Shown: one piece after another, positions 45,767-55,410 of the stretch
Layout of the letters: every line of letters begins with the position of its first letter
Position numbering within the stretch: the stretch's first letter is position 1
Assembly: GCA_963662515.1 (NCBI GenBank)
Contig: OY759675.1
Location: 2,914,001 to 2,978,000, forward strand
Source: JAFGDI01 sp963662515
GTDB taxonomy: Bacteria > Planctomycetota > Phycisphaerae > Sedimentisphaerales > SM23-30
Direction: 5' to 3'
DNA length: 64,000 nucleotides
Notes under the pieces: model-generated
What the model was told of the DNA's origin: nothing
The model's database searches: none
What the model saw: the letters and a program-made list of their open reading frames with translations, nothing else
Program-made: the position numbers and the translations under genes

Positions 45767-46369
45767 ATGAGTTTAACTGAAAAAATTGCAGAATCACATA
45801 AAAAACAGTTGGTTATTCGCCTTAGAACTCGTTATCCTGATGGCGACATTTATGATGGCATGATAACACATATAAGAAAACCTTTTATCGTTCTGGCTAG
45901 CCTGTCTAATTTTGCATTCGATGGTATTGTTGTTTTGCCAAAAAAAGTAATAAGTGGGTACCGTGACGGCAAATATGAGCGACGCACAAATAGCATTATG
46001 CAATTTAATGGCAACATCAAAAAAAACAAGACTCCGAAATGGCTGGATAAATGCGAAACACTGGCTGATATTGTAGCGGCACTCCAAAAGAATGATATCT
46101 GGCCTTGCATAGAAACAATACATAGAAGCGGCAGCGATACTGATGTGGATTTTTATATTGGCCGGATCACAGATGTCGGAGAAAGATGCTTCAATATACA
46201 CCATTACGATGCCGCAGGTGAGTGGGAAGGCGAATGTGAAATTGATTATAAAGATCTTTTCCGAATAGAATTCAACGATGAATATTCAAGACAATTTAAC
46301 AAATACATGAAAGAACAAGGTAAGTACCTGCAAAAAAACTGTAACCGTTCACACAATAATAAAAGATGA
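45767..46369 (+). CDS. Hypothetical protein, 200 residues
   Basis: No family is recognised. The protein is soluble-looking and Lys/Asp-rich. It appears to have two related halves: VIRLRTRYPDGDIYDGMITH at the start and DVDFYIGRITDVGERCFNIH in the middle. Both look like small beta-barrel (SH3- or Sm-like) strands, with the phrase Y-x-G-x-I-T shared. The middle (TPKWLDKCETLADIVAALQK) is helical. The C-terminus is basic. It is alone on its strand, divergent from the peptidase operon, and followed by an inverted repeat. The coding call is supported by a normal start and sustained protein-like composition. Confidence 0.6.
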   Translation: MSLTEKIAESHKKQLVIRLRTRYPDGDIYDGMITHIRKPFIVLASLSNFAFDGIVVLPKKVISGYRDGKYERRTNSIMQFNGNIKKNKTPKWLDKCETLADIVAALQKNDIWPCIETIHRSGSDTDVDFYIGRITDVGERCFNIHHYDAAGEWEGECEIDYKDLFRIEFNDEYSRQFNKYMKEQGKYLQKNCNRSHNNKR

Positions 46370-46374
46370 AGAGT

Positions 46375-46465
46375 TTTATCCGCAGATTTCGCAGATTTCC
46401 GCAGATTTAATATATTAATTTCTTTTCTTAAAAAATCTGTTTAATCTGTGTAATCTGCGGATAAA
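46375..46465. repeat. Inverted repeat built from CGCAGATT units
   Basis: The outer arms TTTATCCGCAGATT (46375-46388) and AATCTGCGGATAAA (46452-46465) are perfect complements. Each continues inward with further (C)GCAGATT or AATCTGTGT units. It begins right after the orphan gene's stop. It is a dispersed repeat type seen in many environmental genomes. Confidence 0.7.
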
Positions 46466-46825
46466 CAATATATTCCGTTTTTCCGTGAACGATTACAAAC
46501 TATTTAATTTTTTTACCGTGCTGCAAGTTCTCCGAAGCTGAAAAGCGAAGGGGAAAAGTTATTGAAGGTCGTGAAGGGTTTAATATTCTATTACATTATC
46601 TTTCTTTTATTCGTGCCCATTCGAGTTTATTCGTGGTTTATACCTCTTCAACCTTGAGTCTGTCGAATGGTTCAATTATCCGTTATTCATTATCTCCAAC
46701 TGATATACCTGATTTAATGTATTATAAATAGCTCAAGCGGTTGAGGGACTCCGAAATCCGCCTCAGACGGGCTTGAGATTCACAGAGATTAAACATGTGG
46801 CTGTCCCCGGTTAGTCCGGTTAGTC
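46466..46825. other. Gene-free stretch with repeat fragments
   Basis: No gene is seen. It contains fragments such as TTTATTCGTGCCCATTCGAG / TTTATTCGTGG that match common short dispersed repeats, and short sequence before the FRG gene's stop. Confidence 0.4.
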
Positions 46826-47524
46826 CTAATTGGTGGCTACCTCACGGTTACTAATTCTTTCAAATGTATCTGATAATTTTTTGCACAAACCATCCATGTC
46901 AGGGAAAACAAAGTGGTAGTCAATTCCAAGCTGTTGAAGGCGAAGCATGTAGTTATTTTTTAATGCTGCTGGTACTTGGAAGATTTGTAAATTATCTTTT
47001 AAGATTTCTCTAATGTCAAGTTGAGGCGGTGTGTGTACAGAGAACAAACCTTGCTGTCTTACAATTCTTTCAATGCTACATCTTGGTCTATAGAATTTAA
47101 TTCCATCACTTAATGAAGCAAACGAAGTATCCAAAAGAATTACATCGTTCTTATAATCTAACTTATATGCATAAACAGCAGCATTTTTGTCTGGTTGTTG
47201 GTTGCATGCGAAAAATAAAGCTACAAGAGGGTTGTCTGTCCAGTCTAGAAGACGGGTAGTTAGTCCATGATGTTGAGCTATTGCAAGATTTTCAAGAGTT
47301 GGCGTATTACTTATGCCGTATATTGCAGCTATATGTAGCCAATTTGAAAATATAACAGAATCATTTATTATTGAACTATTTCTACCAGCTTTGGGTTGAA
47401 GCGGATAGCTAATGTCACTAACCCCTCTAAATACAATATTGTCGCTTATGTTTACGGCATTGCGATGGCAATCATCGATAAATGTCATAAAGTCTATTAT
47501 TATTTGAGTTGCAATTTGAACCAT
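46826..47524 (-). CDS. FRG-domain protein
   Basis: The protein is 232 residues from the ATG at 47524 (AAGG upstream); a TTG-start frame begins 18 bp earlier. The FRG domain is at about residues 28-175: IVFRGVSDISYPLQPKAGR at the start, then AIAQHHGLTTRLLDWTDNPLVALFFAC, the core motif. FRG proteins are cytoplasmic, of unknown activity, and often sit in defence or mobile regions. It starts 10 bp after the GLUG-repeat gene's stop, so the two are probably co-transcribed, an odd pairing of a cytoplasmic protein with an exported one. A dispersed-repeat zone follows. Confidence 0.85.
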   Translation of the reverse strand: MVQIATQIIIDFMTFIDDCHRNAVNISDNIVFRGVSDISYPLQPKAGRNSSIINDSVIFSNWLHIAAIYGISNTPTLENLAIAQHHGLTTRLLDWTDNPLVALFFACNQQPDKNAAVYAYKLDYKNDVILLDTSFASLSDGIKFYRPRCSIERIVRQQGLFSVHTPPQLDIREILKDNLQIFQVPAALKNNYMLRLQQLGIDYHFVFPDMDGLCKKLSDTFERISNREVATN

Positions 47525-47534
47525 TTTTTGAACC

Positions 47535-49847
47535 TTATTCAATCCTTATATTGTCAATCCATGCACAATCATAACCTGCAGAGTCCGAACTGTCTTTAAT
47601 ATATTCCCATTTGAAAGATTGCACTCCACCATTAACTGGGTATTCAAATTCTTCCCAATTAAGCTCTCCTGACCAATATCCTTTCATTTGGTTGTCAATA
47701 TAAAACCTAAGTGTATCATAGTATTGTTCGCAGGATATTTTTCTGTCAAATTTAATTGTGCTATATTGATCTGTATCTAGAGTAAGTTCTGCCATGCAAC
47801 TTTGACTATTATCAATTGGAGTTGTTTTCAAGCTATAGATTCCTTCGCTTGAAGTTTCATTATCCACTGCCCAATGGTTTTCGCCAAAAAACCAATTAAG
47901 AGTAGATTTATTTAATTCACCATATTCAAATCCATCCAGAATTGAAAACTTTTTTAACCAGTAAGCTGAAAGGACAGCAAAGTCAAATAGGTCGATTTTT
48001 GTATCGCCATAAATATTCATTTCTGGGGCAACATTAAGCCAATTTTCAGCAATTAAGGTAAGATCGTCTAGTCCTATCGAAAAATTATTATTCAAGTCGG
48101 GATGATTATCATTGTCAACCACATCAAGTATTATTGCTTCAGTAATGTAACCATCCGCTTGAATCACTAAAGTCATTAAATTATTTTCTCTGTCATAATC
48201 TTCTTGGATATTGACACTGACTAATTGTGGTTGATTATAATTTAAAGGTGTAAAAGTTATATTAGTAAACACTGTATTACCATCAAATACATTAAATATG
48301 ACATTTTCCTTAGGCTGTTCGGCAAGCCAAATTTCAAAAGAAAAGGCACTGCCTTCATTCATAATTATGTTATCAATAGTCTTGAAATTAAAGTGAGAAG
48401 GTTCCCATGTCAATTTAGGGTAACTATTGCCACCGCCAGGCATTACCCATGTATCTTGCGTCCCATTAACAACTTCGTTGGCAAAATCCCACCCCACAGT
48501 TAAGAATGTATTGACATCATACAATTCAGCAGTTGTTTTGCCTTTTCCACCACTTTGTGAATTCAGTCCACCTGTATCTTTATTCCAAAAACTTGATGTG
48601 GTATTCCCAGAATTTTCACCTATTAAACCACCAAACATATATGTACCAGAAATAGTACCAACAGAAAAACTTTTGGTGATATTGTCAGTAGGGAAATTAC
48701 AACCTACCAATCCTCCTACATAGTTTTCTCCATCCAAAACACTTTTTGAATAGCAATTGGAAATTGTTCCAGTATCATGTCCTATTAACCCTCCAATATT
48801 GTATTCACCAGTTACTGAACCTAATGAGAAACACTCAGAAATAACTTGGTCATTAATTCCCACTAAACCACCAACATTCATAGCCCCATTAACATCGCTA
48901 TTAGAATAAGATTCGCTTATGCTACTAGAATACATCAGCGAGCCAACTAAACCTCCAATATAGTTTTTACCCGATACTGAAGAAATACTATAGCATCTCA
49001 TTATACTTCCTGAATTACATACTCCTACTAATCCACCAACATTATTAATTCCTGATACTGTTCCAATAGAAAAACAATAGCTAATGGTGCCACCGTCATG
49101 CTCTGCAACTAAACCGCCATTACTTCTTGTTGCGTTAATAATTGAATAACAATTAGTAATATTACCGTTTCTATTAATTCCAACCAAGCCACTTCCAGAT
49201 TTTACCGTTACCACAGAGTGACAATTGTTAATATTTCCTCCATCGTTTATATCAACTAAACCACTTCCGTTTGTTATTGATACTCTAGACTGGCAATTTG
49301 AAATGTTAGCCTTTCTGTTATATCCAACTAAACCGCTCCCTCCCGTTATTATACCAGTTACTTGGCAATTTGATATTGAGGCACTATTCCACCCAACCAA
49401 TACGCCTGAATAATCACCTTCGCAATTTAATGAAGCTTTTTCTATCATTATATTTTTTATGGTACAATTATTGTCTGTTTTACCAAATAACCCGCAATAT
49501 GCATAACATTTGACAAAAAGATTTTTAATTGCGTACCCATTTCCATTAAAATTTGCAGAAAATACTTTGCCGTTAAAACTATTGTTATTATTTCCAGAAC
49601 CAGCCACTGGAGCTTTGTTAAATATTCGGTCACTTAAGTCAATATTGCACATCATCTTAATGTACTTATCTGCACCCCAGTAACTTGTATTATTCGAGAA
49701 ATAATCGAAATCCTGAATATCTTCAATCAGCCATGGTTTGCCTTCTGTGCCATCTGCACCTTTTCCTACCCCTAAATCCCCATTGATCGCAAATGTTTGT
49801 CCTATCACTGAGCATATGATAATATAAATCCAACCATATATCTTCAT
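47535..49847 (-). CDS. Secreted GLUG-repeat surface protein with dockerin-like end
   Basis: This 770-residue protein has a signal peptide (WIYIIICSVIGQTFA). Residues about 90-450 hold a run of about a dozen GLUG motifs in the pattern G-x-I-S-x-C-(Y/F)-S-x-x-x-V-x-G-x-x-x-V-G-G-L-V-G, for example SGINNVGGLVGVCNSGSIM. These form a beta-solenoid. A later beta-rich part is followed at about 590-650 by two dockerin-like Asp loops (DLNNNFSIGLDDLTLIAENW, GDTKIDLFDFAVLSAYW). The C-terminal 120 residues look like a jelly-roll carbohydrate-binding domain (DNIRIE end). GLUG regions occur in adhesins and surface proteases. A role in attachment or scaffold binding is inferred. Confidence 0.82.
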   Translation of the reverse strand: MKIYGWIYIIICSVIGQTFAINGDLGVGKGADGTEGKPWLIEDIQDFDYFSNNTSYWGADKYIKMMCNIDLSDRIFNKAPVAGSGNNNNSFNGKVFSANFNGNGYAIKNLFVKCYAYCGLFGKTDNNCTIKNIMIEKASLNCEGDYSGVLVGWNSASISNCQVTGIITGGSGLVGYNRKANISNCQSRVSITNGSGLVDINDGGNINNCHSVVTVKSGSGLVGINRNGNITNCYSIINATRSNGGLVAEHDGGTISYCFSIGTVSGINNVGGLVGVCNSGSIMRCYSISSVSGKNYIGGLVGSLMYSSSISESYSNSDVNGAMNVGGLVGINDQVISECFSLGSVTGEYNIGGLIGHDTGTISNCYSKSVLDGENYVGGLVGCNFPTDNITKSFSVGTISGTYMFGGLIGENSGNTTSSFWNKDTGGLNSQSGGKGKTTAELYDVNTFLTVGWDFANEVVNGTQDTWVMPGGGNSYPKLTWEPSHFNFKTIDNIIMNEGSAFSFEIWLAEQPKENVIFNVFDGNTVFTNITFTPLNYNQPQLVSVNIQEDYDRENNLMTLVIQADGYITEAIILDVVDNDNHPDLNNNFSIGLDDLTLIAENWLNVAPEMNIYGDTKIDLFDFAVLSAYWLKKFSILDGFEYGELNKSTLNWFFGENHWAVDNETSSEGIYSLKTTPIDNSQSCMAELTLDTDQYSTIKFDRKISCEQYYDTLRFYIDNQMKGYWSGELNWEEFEYPVNGGVQSFKWEYIKDSSDSAGYDCAWIDNIRIE

Positions 49848-50134
49848 AGTTTTTTCGTCCCTTTCTTATTTATATAATCTGATTTTGCCGTTTGCTAGTT
49901 GTTATGTCATATTCTGCAATACTTAATAATGGCAAATAGAACAGTCTTGAATTTTCACTTTTTCCCCATCCATCATAATCATTCTTAATTCAGCAGGGTA
50001 AACCCTGAACTCCAAACCAAACCATAACGGTTTAAAGATTCGCCCGCCCGGCATGTTCTGAGCCTGTCGAAGAGCGTAAGGGCCTTTGCGTCTTGGCGAC
50101 TTTGCCGTCTTTGCGTTTAAATCCAAAATATAAT

Positions 50135-50158
50135 GTCAAGCAAGATGCTTGACCTACC
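50135..50158. repeat. Hairpin element with CTACC tail, copy 4
   Basis: The stem is GTCAAGC / GCTTGAC with loop AAGAT and tail CTACC. It is not attached to a gene here. Confidence 0.65.
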
Positions 50159-50258
50159 TGCAACCTGCTTCATTATAGCTGTTAATAATTGGAATCTAAA
50201 TAAGAAATTTGCGGGTGATATGTTTTTTTCGTGTATTCCGCTCATCCTGCATTGTTCT

Positions 50259-50282
50259 GCCTGCCCTGAGCTTGTCGAAGGG
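50259..50282. repeat. CTGAGCTTGTCGAAG element, second full copy
   Basis: It matches the 23-bp insertion at 1482-1504 over its length. It is followed by GAGTGTTTCGTGG, part of another CGTGG-type repeat, as if inserted in a similar host sequence. Confidence 0.6.
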
Positions 50283-50352
50283 AGTGTTTCGTGGTAGAAA
50301 TTAAAATTCTTTGGCCGTGGGGGTGAGATATCAAACCTGACTTCCGGTTTTA

Positions 50353-50575
50353 TTGACTGGAAATATTGATTTTGCGGTCTGCAAACCCGATTTTCCGTTC
50401 TGCGGAATGGTTTTCGCTCCCGGCGTAAGGGTTTTTCCGACTGGAATATTCAATTTCCAGAGAGTGGAACGGAGTTTCATGCCTGCAACTCCGATTTCCA
50501 GAGAGCGGATTCGTGTTTCATGTCTGCAAATCCATTCCGCAGCGTGCGGATTCGTGTTGCAAGTTGTATTTATCG
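50353..50575. repeat. Decayed tandem repeat of about 40-47 bp
   Basis: Phrases such as ATTTCCAGAGAGYGGA, CGTGTTTCATGTCTGCAAAT and GACTGGAATATT recur three to four times with mutations. They create a spurious plus-strand open frame. Confidence 0.5.
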
Positions 50576-50770
50576 GTCTTTGGGTCAGAAAAGCGGCGTT
50601 TTCAGGGTGGAAAAACGCTGGTGCGACCTAAATCGCCCTGCGGGGCGATTTAAGACAGGGGAATATAAGAGCAGGAGAGCAGGAGAGCAGGCGAGCTGAG
50701 GGAAAGAGGTGCTTTGGAAGTTAGCTGCCAGGTGTGCTTACGCCGTACGGGCGGAACCGGGCGTAGGTCT

Positions 50771-50875
50771 CATAGGTCCCATCTGTCCCATAGGTCACAT
50801 TCTTATTCTCTGGCACTTGCCACAAAAATGGGACAATGGGACCTATGTGACGCATGGGATCTATGTGACCTATTT
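50771..50875. repeat. Inverted and direct GGGACCTATGTGAC repeats
   Basis: CATAGGTCCCAT at 50771 is a 12-bp perfect complement of ATGGGACCTATG at 50836. Related units (CCCATAGGTCACAT, GGGATCTATGTGACC) flank both, so the segment can form a long imperfect hairpin. Confidence 0.6.
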
Positions 50876-50911
50876 GTTAGTTGTCAAGCCGGACTAATAG
50901 CAGCAAATAAT

Positions 50912-50934
50912 CTCAAGCGAGACGCTTGAGCAAC
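50912..50934. repeat. Hairpin element, copy 5
   Basis: The stem is CTCAAGC / GCTTGAG with loop GAGAC. The tail is CAAC rather than CTACC. It is the most divergent tail in the family but has a perfect 7-bp stem. Confidence 0.6.
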
Positions 50935-51051
50935 TTAGTCTCGCCCGTCCGGTTTATTCTGAGCTTGTCGAAGAGCGTAAGGACATTGATCCTGCCTGCG
51001 TCAAGCACCGGTCATTGACCAGCCCAAAACTACAACTATGCTTGTCAATCC

Positions 51052-53001
51052 TTATGGTAAAGGAATAAATCTGGCTGCCCAACCGCCACCTGATGCCATA
51101 TTGATCTTGAGCTTACTGGCTGAATTCACCTCAACTTCATACTTTTTAAAGTCGGAAGCATAGCGATCAGCGTTAATTCCATCTTTAAAGATTATCGCCT
51201 TGTATTTACCTTCACCCAGGAAAGAACAATCCAGGGTAAGCTCGCGTGCTGACCAATCTGTCATAGCTCCGGCATACCACTGCTGGCCGCTCCGGCGGGC
51301 AATAAGAATGTAGTCACCTACCGCTGCCTGCTGCACTATAGTCTGATCCCAAACCGTAGGAACCGGGGCCAGAAACTCCATACATTCAGGCTCTCTGAGA
51401 TACTGAGAAGGACTGTCGCAAAGCATCTGCAGCGGACTTTCAAACACCACATACATAGCCAGTTGATGACAACGAGTACCCTGACTCATAGGTGTAGTAA
51501 AACTGGAATTGAAATATTTCTCTTGTGCATTAACCATACAGCCGGGCGTATAATCCATCGGACCGGCCAGTTGACGAATAAAGGGTATGGTAGTATTGTG
51601 CTCCGGAGTTATCTGCTTGCTCCACTTATTATTCTCTGAGCCTTTAACTCCTTCGCGACTGACTATATGCGGATACGCACGCCTGAGACCAGTTGGCTTA
51701 TAAGAACCATGATAATCCAGAAGCATGTGTCTTTTAGCTGTCTCTTTCGCCACTTTTTCATAGAAATTAACCATATACTGATCATCTCTCTGCATGAAGT
51801 CCATTTTTATACCCTTGCAGCCCCACTTCTGAAACTCATCTAAGGCAACTTCCAGTTGATCATCTAAGGTTTTCCATACTACCCAGAGAATTATGCCAAC
51901 ATTTTTTGATCTGGCATAGGCGAAAAGCTCTTCAATATCCATATTGTCAGCTATATCCAGGACATTACCCAGCTTATACCAGCCCTCATCAAGAATGATA
52001 TATTCAAGGCCATGAGCTGAGGCAAAATCGATAAAGTATTTGTATGTCTCAGTATTTACCCCGGCCCGGAAGTCAACCCCAAAGACATTATTGTCATTGT
52101 ACCAGTCCCAGGCCACTTTGCCGGGCTTTATCCAGGATGTGTCTGCCAAAACACAAGGGCTGGCCAGTTGATATACCAACTGCGAATCGATCAACTGGGC
52201 ATCATTAGTAGTAATGGTAAGTACTCGCCATGGGAATGACCTCTTACCCTTTGTTTTAGCGATATAATCAGCCGTCTTGACTATTTCCGAGTCGCGATCA
52301 GTACGCATTTTTTCTTCCAGTACATAATGCGGAAACAAAGCAGTAAAGGCAGGCTCACCCGTACCATTAAAATAAATACCAGGATAATCCAGGAGATCAG
52401 ACTCTGTAAAAGCCATTTTAACCCCACCACCGTAATCGACCAGAAACGGCAGAGAACATATCTGCTCCGGCTTCACACTAGACAGAGGAACATACTTGTA
52501 CAACTGCTCATAATGAGTTACCATACTGCCTTCTTCTGGGAAAAAGAATTTATGATCGGCGGAGAAATTCAGGTCAACCTGCTCATTTTTAACTATTAGT
52601 TCGCCGGGCAGGTCAGTTACAAAACGATATGCCGCTCCGTTATCAAAAGCCCGAAATTCAAGGCTATATCCACCTTCAAACGATAAGACCAGTTCATTAT
52701 AATAGTTACGAATCTCCTGACGCTTTTCACAGACCTCCGGCCTGATAATTTCGTCAACAGTTCTGCTCTTATCTGCAACCAACACAGCATCTTTGCCCAA
52801 CACACCCGCTGTCGTATCCAGAGAAATAGCTGAATCTGCCAATATCTGCACTGAACCGCACTGGACGGACCATACAACACTCTGCCCTGTAGTAACATGC
52901 ACAGCTATATTCCCAGACGGGGAACAAAGCTGAAAATCACCGGCCGAAAGAGCCGAAGGCAGGAAAGCCAAACACATAAACAATACTTTTTTCAACATCA
53001 T
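51052..53001 (-). CDS. Secreted GH97-family alpha-glycosidase
   Basis: This 649-residue protein has a signal peptide (VLFMCLAFLPSALSA). The N-terminal beta-sandwich of GH97 spans about residues 22-270 (CSPSGNIAVHVTTGQSVVWS, FFFPEEGSMVTHYEQLYKYV). The TIM barrel follows at about 290-540 (KPGKVAWDWYNDNNVFGVDF, EYIILDEGWYK, GIKMDFMQRDDQYMVNFYE, LLDYHGSYKPTGLRRAYP, SREGVKGSENNKW). GH97 enzymes are calcium-dependent alpha-glucosidases or alpha-galactosidases of the periplasm. The Asp in KMDFM sits where retaining members keep a nucleophile, which favours an alpha-galactosidase-like mechanism; this is inference. It follows the secretin gene on the same strand after 183 bp. Confidence 0.9.
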   Translation of the reverse strand: MMLKKVLFMCLAFLPSALSAGDFQLCSPSGNIAVHVTTGQSVVWSVQCGSVQILADSAISLDTTAGVLGKDAVLVADKSRTVDEIIRPEVCEKRQEIRNYYNELVLSFEGGYSLEFRAFDNGAAYRFVTDLPGELIVKNEQVDLNFSADHKFFFPEEGSMVTHYEQLYKYVPLSSVKPEQICSLPFLVDYGGGVKMAFTESDLLDYPGIYFNGTGEPAFTALFPHYVLEEKMRTDRDSEIVKTADYIAKTKGKRSFPWRVLTITTNDAQLIDSQLVYQLASPCVLADTSWIKPGKVAWDWYNDNNVFGVDFRAGVNTETYKYFIDFASAHGLEYIILDEGWYKLGNVLDIADNMDIEELFAYARSKNVGIILWVVWKTLDDQLEVALDEFQKWGCKGIKMDFMQRDDQYMVNFYEKVAKETAKRHMLLDYHGSYKPTGLRRAYPHIVSREGVKGSENNKWSKQITPEHNTTIPFIRQLAGPMDYTPGCMVNAQEKYFNSSFTTPMSQGTRCHQLAMYVVFESPLQMLCDSPSQYLREPECMEFLAPVPTVWDQTIVQQAAVGDYILIARRSGQQWYAGAMTDWSARELTLDCSFLGEGKYKAIIFKDGINADRYASDFKKYEVEVNSASKLKINMASGGGWAARFIPLP

Positions 53002-53184
53002 GAATCTTTCCTTAAACTTAAAAAAATCATAAGCCGGTCAACACTCCGGCTAACCAATTACCTCACTATTCTATGAATTATCGCCCCTGATTCAAGCAAA
53101 TAAGGTATTCGCCTGCGGCTCATGGTTTTATTAACATAATATATTTGAACCCTTAAATCATGAGGGCTCACCTGCTTCCATAGC

Positions 53185-55335
53185 TTAATTTGTCGGCTTT
53201 ATATCAGAGTTATCCGATACATCTCTGGAGGATTTATCATTTTCATCACTGGGGGCAACTGAGATCATATTTTCTATGTGCTGATTCAATAGTGAATCAG
53301 GTTCGCTTTCGCGGAGCAGTTTGCTTTTGCCCTTTTCAAAGTCAGAAACACCTTGCAGAATATCAGCATCTTCCGCCACCTGCGGGGTAAGGAAGATCAG
53401 CAGTTCAGTTTTACCCTTAGAAGTTGTCTTACGCTGGAAGAGCAGGCCCAAAAGAGGAATATCTCCCAGAACAGGCACCTTATCGATAGTTTCACTCTCA
53501 TCATCCTGCATCAGACCGCCAATAACGACCGTCTGTCCATTTTTAACCGCTACTTTGCTACTGGACGACCGTTTGGAGAAAATGGTTGATTTAACACCAT
53601 TACCAAAATCTATAGTAGCATCAGAAATAGCAGATATCTCCGGGGCAACATCCATAATTACCAGCCCATTGGGATTGATATATGGCGTAACCTGCAACAT
53701 AATACCAACATCCTGATATTCGATAGTATTAACCGTCTGGCCGGTTTCGGTATAATTTGAATCAGTAATAAAAGGCACAGAATTACCCACAGTTATTGAC
53801 GCTGTCTGATTATTACTGGTCAGAATATAAGGTCTGGAAAGTATATTAAGTTTACCTTCCTGCTGCAAGGCAAGTATCCTGCCGGCAAAATCACCTATAA
53901 GCATATTGGCATTTAACCCTGTACCATCAGTATCAGGAATTAATTCAGAGCCGATCGTATAATTATCACCGCTGTTGCGGGTTCGCGTAGTTGAAAATTC
54001 CATACCAAGATCAAAATCATTGGTAACGGTCAATTCTGCAATAAGAACCTTAATAAGAACCTGGGGAACCGGCTTATCAAGTTCTTCAATAACCGGTCTG
54101 ATCTTATCGTAATTTTTACTGGAAGTCAGAATGACCAGCGAATTAGTATCAGAATCAGCCTCGATATAAGTCTGATCAGATATATCATCACTACCGCTGC
54201 TGCTGGCATTACCACCGGCATTTCCGGTAAAGCCGCCAGCCCTTCCCCCCATACCAGAAGTATTATTCTGATTTATCGACTGCAACTCACTAAAGAGATT
54301 ATTGAGAAGATCCTTAACATTGCCGGCATCGCCATTTTTGAGTGAATAGACATAAAGCCCGCGTTCATCATCTGGATTAGTATCAAGCTGGAGTATCATA
54401 TTGCCAATCACATCAAGGGTCTCTGTCGGACCGCTAACCACAACTGAATTGGTCATCTGATCATCAGCAGCGACCACGCGTGAAGCCTTGGTGTTGCCGT
54501 TGGAACTATCGTTATTATCACCCCGGTCACCGCGACCGCCTCCCATCATAGCACCAAAAGGGCCACCCGGTCCACGGAACATGCGACTAAACGGATTTTG
54601 ATTCTGAGTACTGGAGGAACTTGTATCTTCGAATATTTCATTTACCACATTAGCCACATTCTCAGCATCGGCATATACCAAACGGTAAACCCGCACCTCA
54701 GAGACCATTGCCATCTGAGTATCCAGAGCCTTAACTATCTCTGATATTCTTCTGATATTGGCACTGGTATCGGTAATTATAAGACTGTTACTGGCCTGAT
54801 TAGCGGTAAATTCAGCATAATCTGGAAGAAGTCCGGCCAGATCATCTTTTAGCTTAACAGCATCAGCGAACTTTATCGGGATAATATGGGTAACTATCTC
54901 ATCTGTAGGAGATATCTTCTCGGGCTCATTACCTGACCGAACCGGAATATTCATCTGCTTGGCCTCGCTGAGCAATACAACCTTGAGGATATTGCCGGTA
55001 CGAACAACAGCGAAATCATTTTCTTTGAGTACCGAGTTGATCAGGTCAAGAGCCTGGTCAACTGTAACAGGTTTTTTACTGATAATAGAAACCCGACCCG
55101 TCAGACTCGTATTAGAAATTATAGTAAACCCGGCATGCTCTGAAATATAGTCCATTACCGTTGCCAGAGGTGCATCCTTAAAATCAAGTGTCATAAGAGT
55201 CTCACCGGAAGCTACCTGTACAACCTCTGGCTGTAATGAAGATCCATTATCTTCTGGTACATTTAATACTTCCTGTGCCATAATCGACTGAACCGGCAAC
55301 AATAAAGACAACAAAGTTAATAGTATTTTTTTCAT
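53185..55335 (-). CDS. gspD: Type II secretion secretin GspD
   Basis: This 716-residue outer-membrane secretin has a signal peptide (LLTLLSLLLPVQSIMA). N0 is at about residues 48-125 (LDFKDAPLATVMDYISEHAG), N1 at about 145-205 (HIIPIKFADAVKLKDDL) and N2 at about 215-320, with a Gly/Asn-rich insert near 240-280. N3 is at about 330-430, also with a Gly/Ser-rich insert. The secretin barrel follows at about 430-665 (VLIKVLIAELTVTNDFDLG, SRPYILTSNNQTASITVG, VPVLGDIPLLGLLF). It forms the gated pore through which folded enzymes leave the cell. No pilotin-binding S-domain is evident. It is last in the gsp operon. Confidence 0.95.
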   Translation of the reverse strand: MKKILLTLLSLLLPVQSIMAQEVLNVPEDNGSSLQPEVVQVASGETLMTLDFKDAPLATVMDYISEHAGFTIISNTSLTGRVSIISKKPVTVDQALDLINSVLKENDFAVVRTGNILKVVLLSEAKQMNIPVRSGNEPEKISPTDEIVTHIIPIKFADAVKLKDDLAGLLPDYAEFTANQASNSLIITDTSANIRRISEIVKALDTQMAMVSEVRVYRLVYADAENVANVVNEIFEDTSSSSTQNQNPFSRMFRGPGGPFGAMMGGGRGDRGDNNDSSNGNTKASRVVAADDQMTNSVVVSGPTETLDVIGNMILQLDTNPDDERGLYVYSLKNGDAGNVKDLLNNLFSELQSINQNNTSGMGGRAGGFTGNAGGNASSSGSDDISDQTYIEADSDTNSLVILTSSKNYDKIRPVIEELDKPVPQVLIKVLIAELTVTNDFDLGMEFSTTRTRNSGDNYTIGSELIPDTDGTGLNANMLIGDFAGRILALQQEGKLNILSRPYILTSNNQTASITVGNSVPFITDSNYTETGQTVNTIEYQDVGIMLQVTPYINPNGLVIMDVAPEISAISDATIDFGNGVKSTIFSKRSSSSKVAVKNGQTVVIGGLMQDDESETIDKVPVLGDIPLLGLLFQRKTTSKGKTELLIFLTPQVAEDADILQGVSDFEKGKSKLLRESEPDSLLNQHIENMISVAPSDENDKSSRDVSDNSDIKPTN

Positions 55336-55410
55336 AGCAGAGTTCCTTATATATAAATTCGGGGATATTTATTATGTTGTAAATCTATAATTACTACCTA
55401 TGCGTAAATG

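Larger units (their letters stand above)
49848..51051. other. Repeat-dense 1.2-kb intergenic region
   Basis: No believable gene. It carries two CTACC-tail-type hairpins (50135, 50912), one full and two variant copies of the CTGAGCTTGTCGAAG element (50259; near 50055 and 50956), a decayed tandem repeat (50353-50575), an inverted repeat with GGGACCTATGTGAC units (50771-50875), and an inverted GCCCGTACGGCGTAAGCA copy (near 50741). The last matches motifs near 1984. Frames of 60-90 codons here only translate the repeats. Confidence 0.6.

Noticed and set aside
50353..50631. 92-codon frame in the repeat-rich gap
   Set aside because: It is created by the decayed 40-bp tandem repeat.
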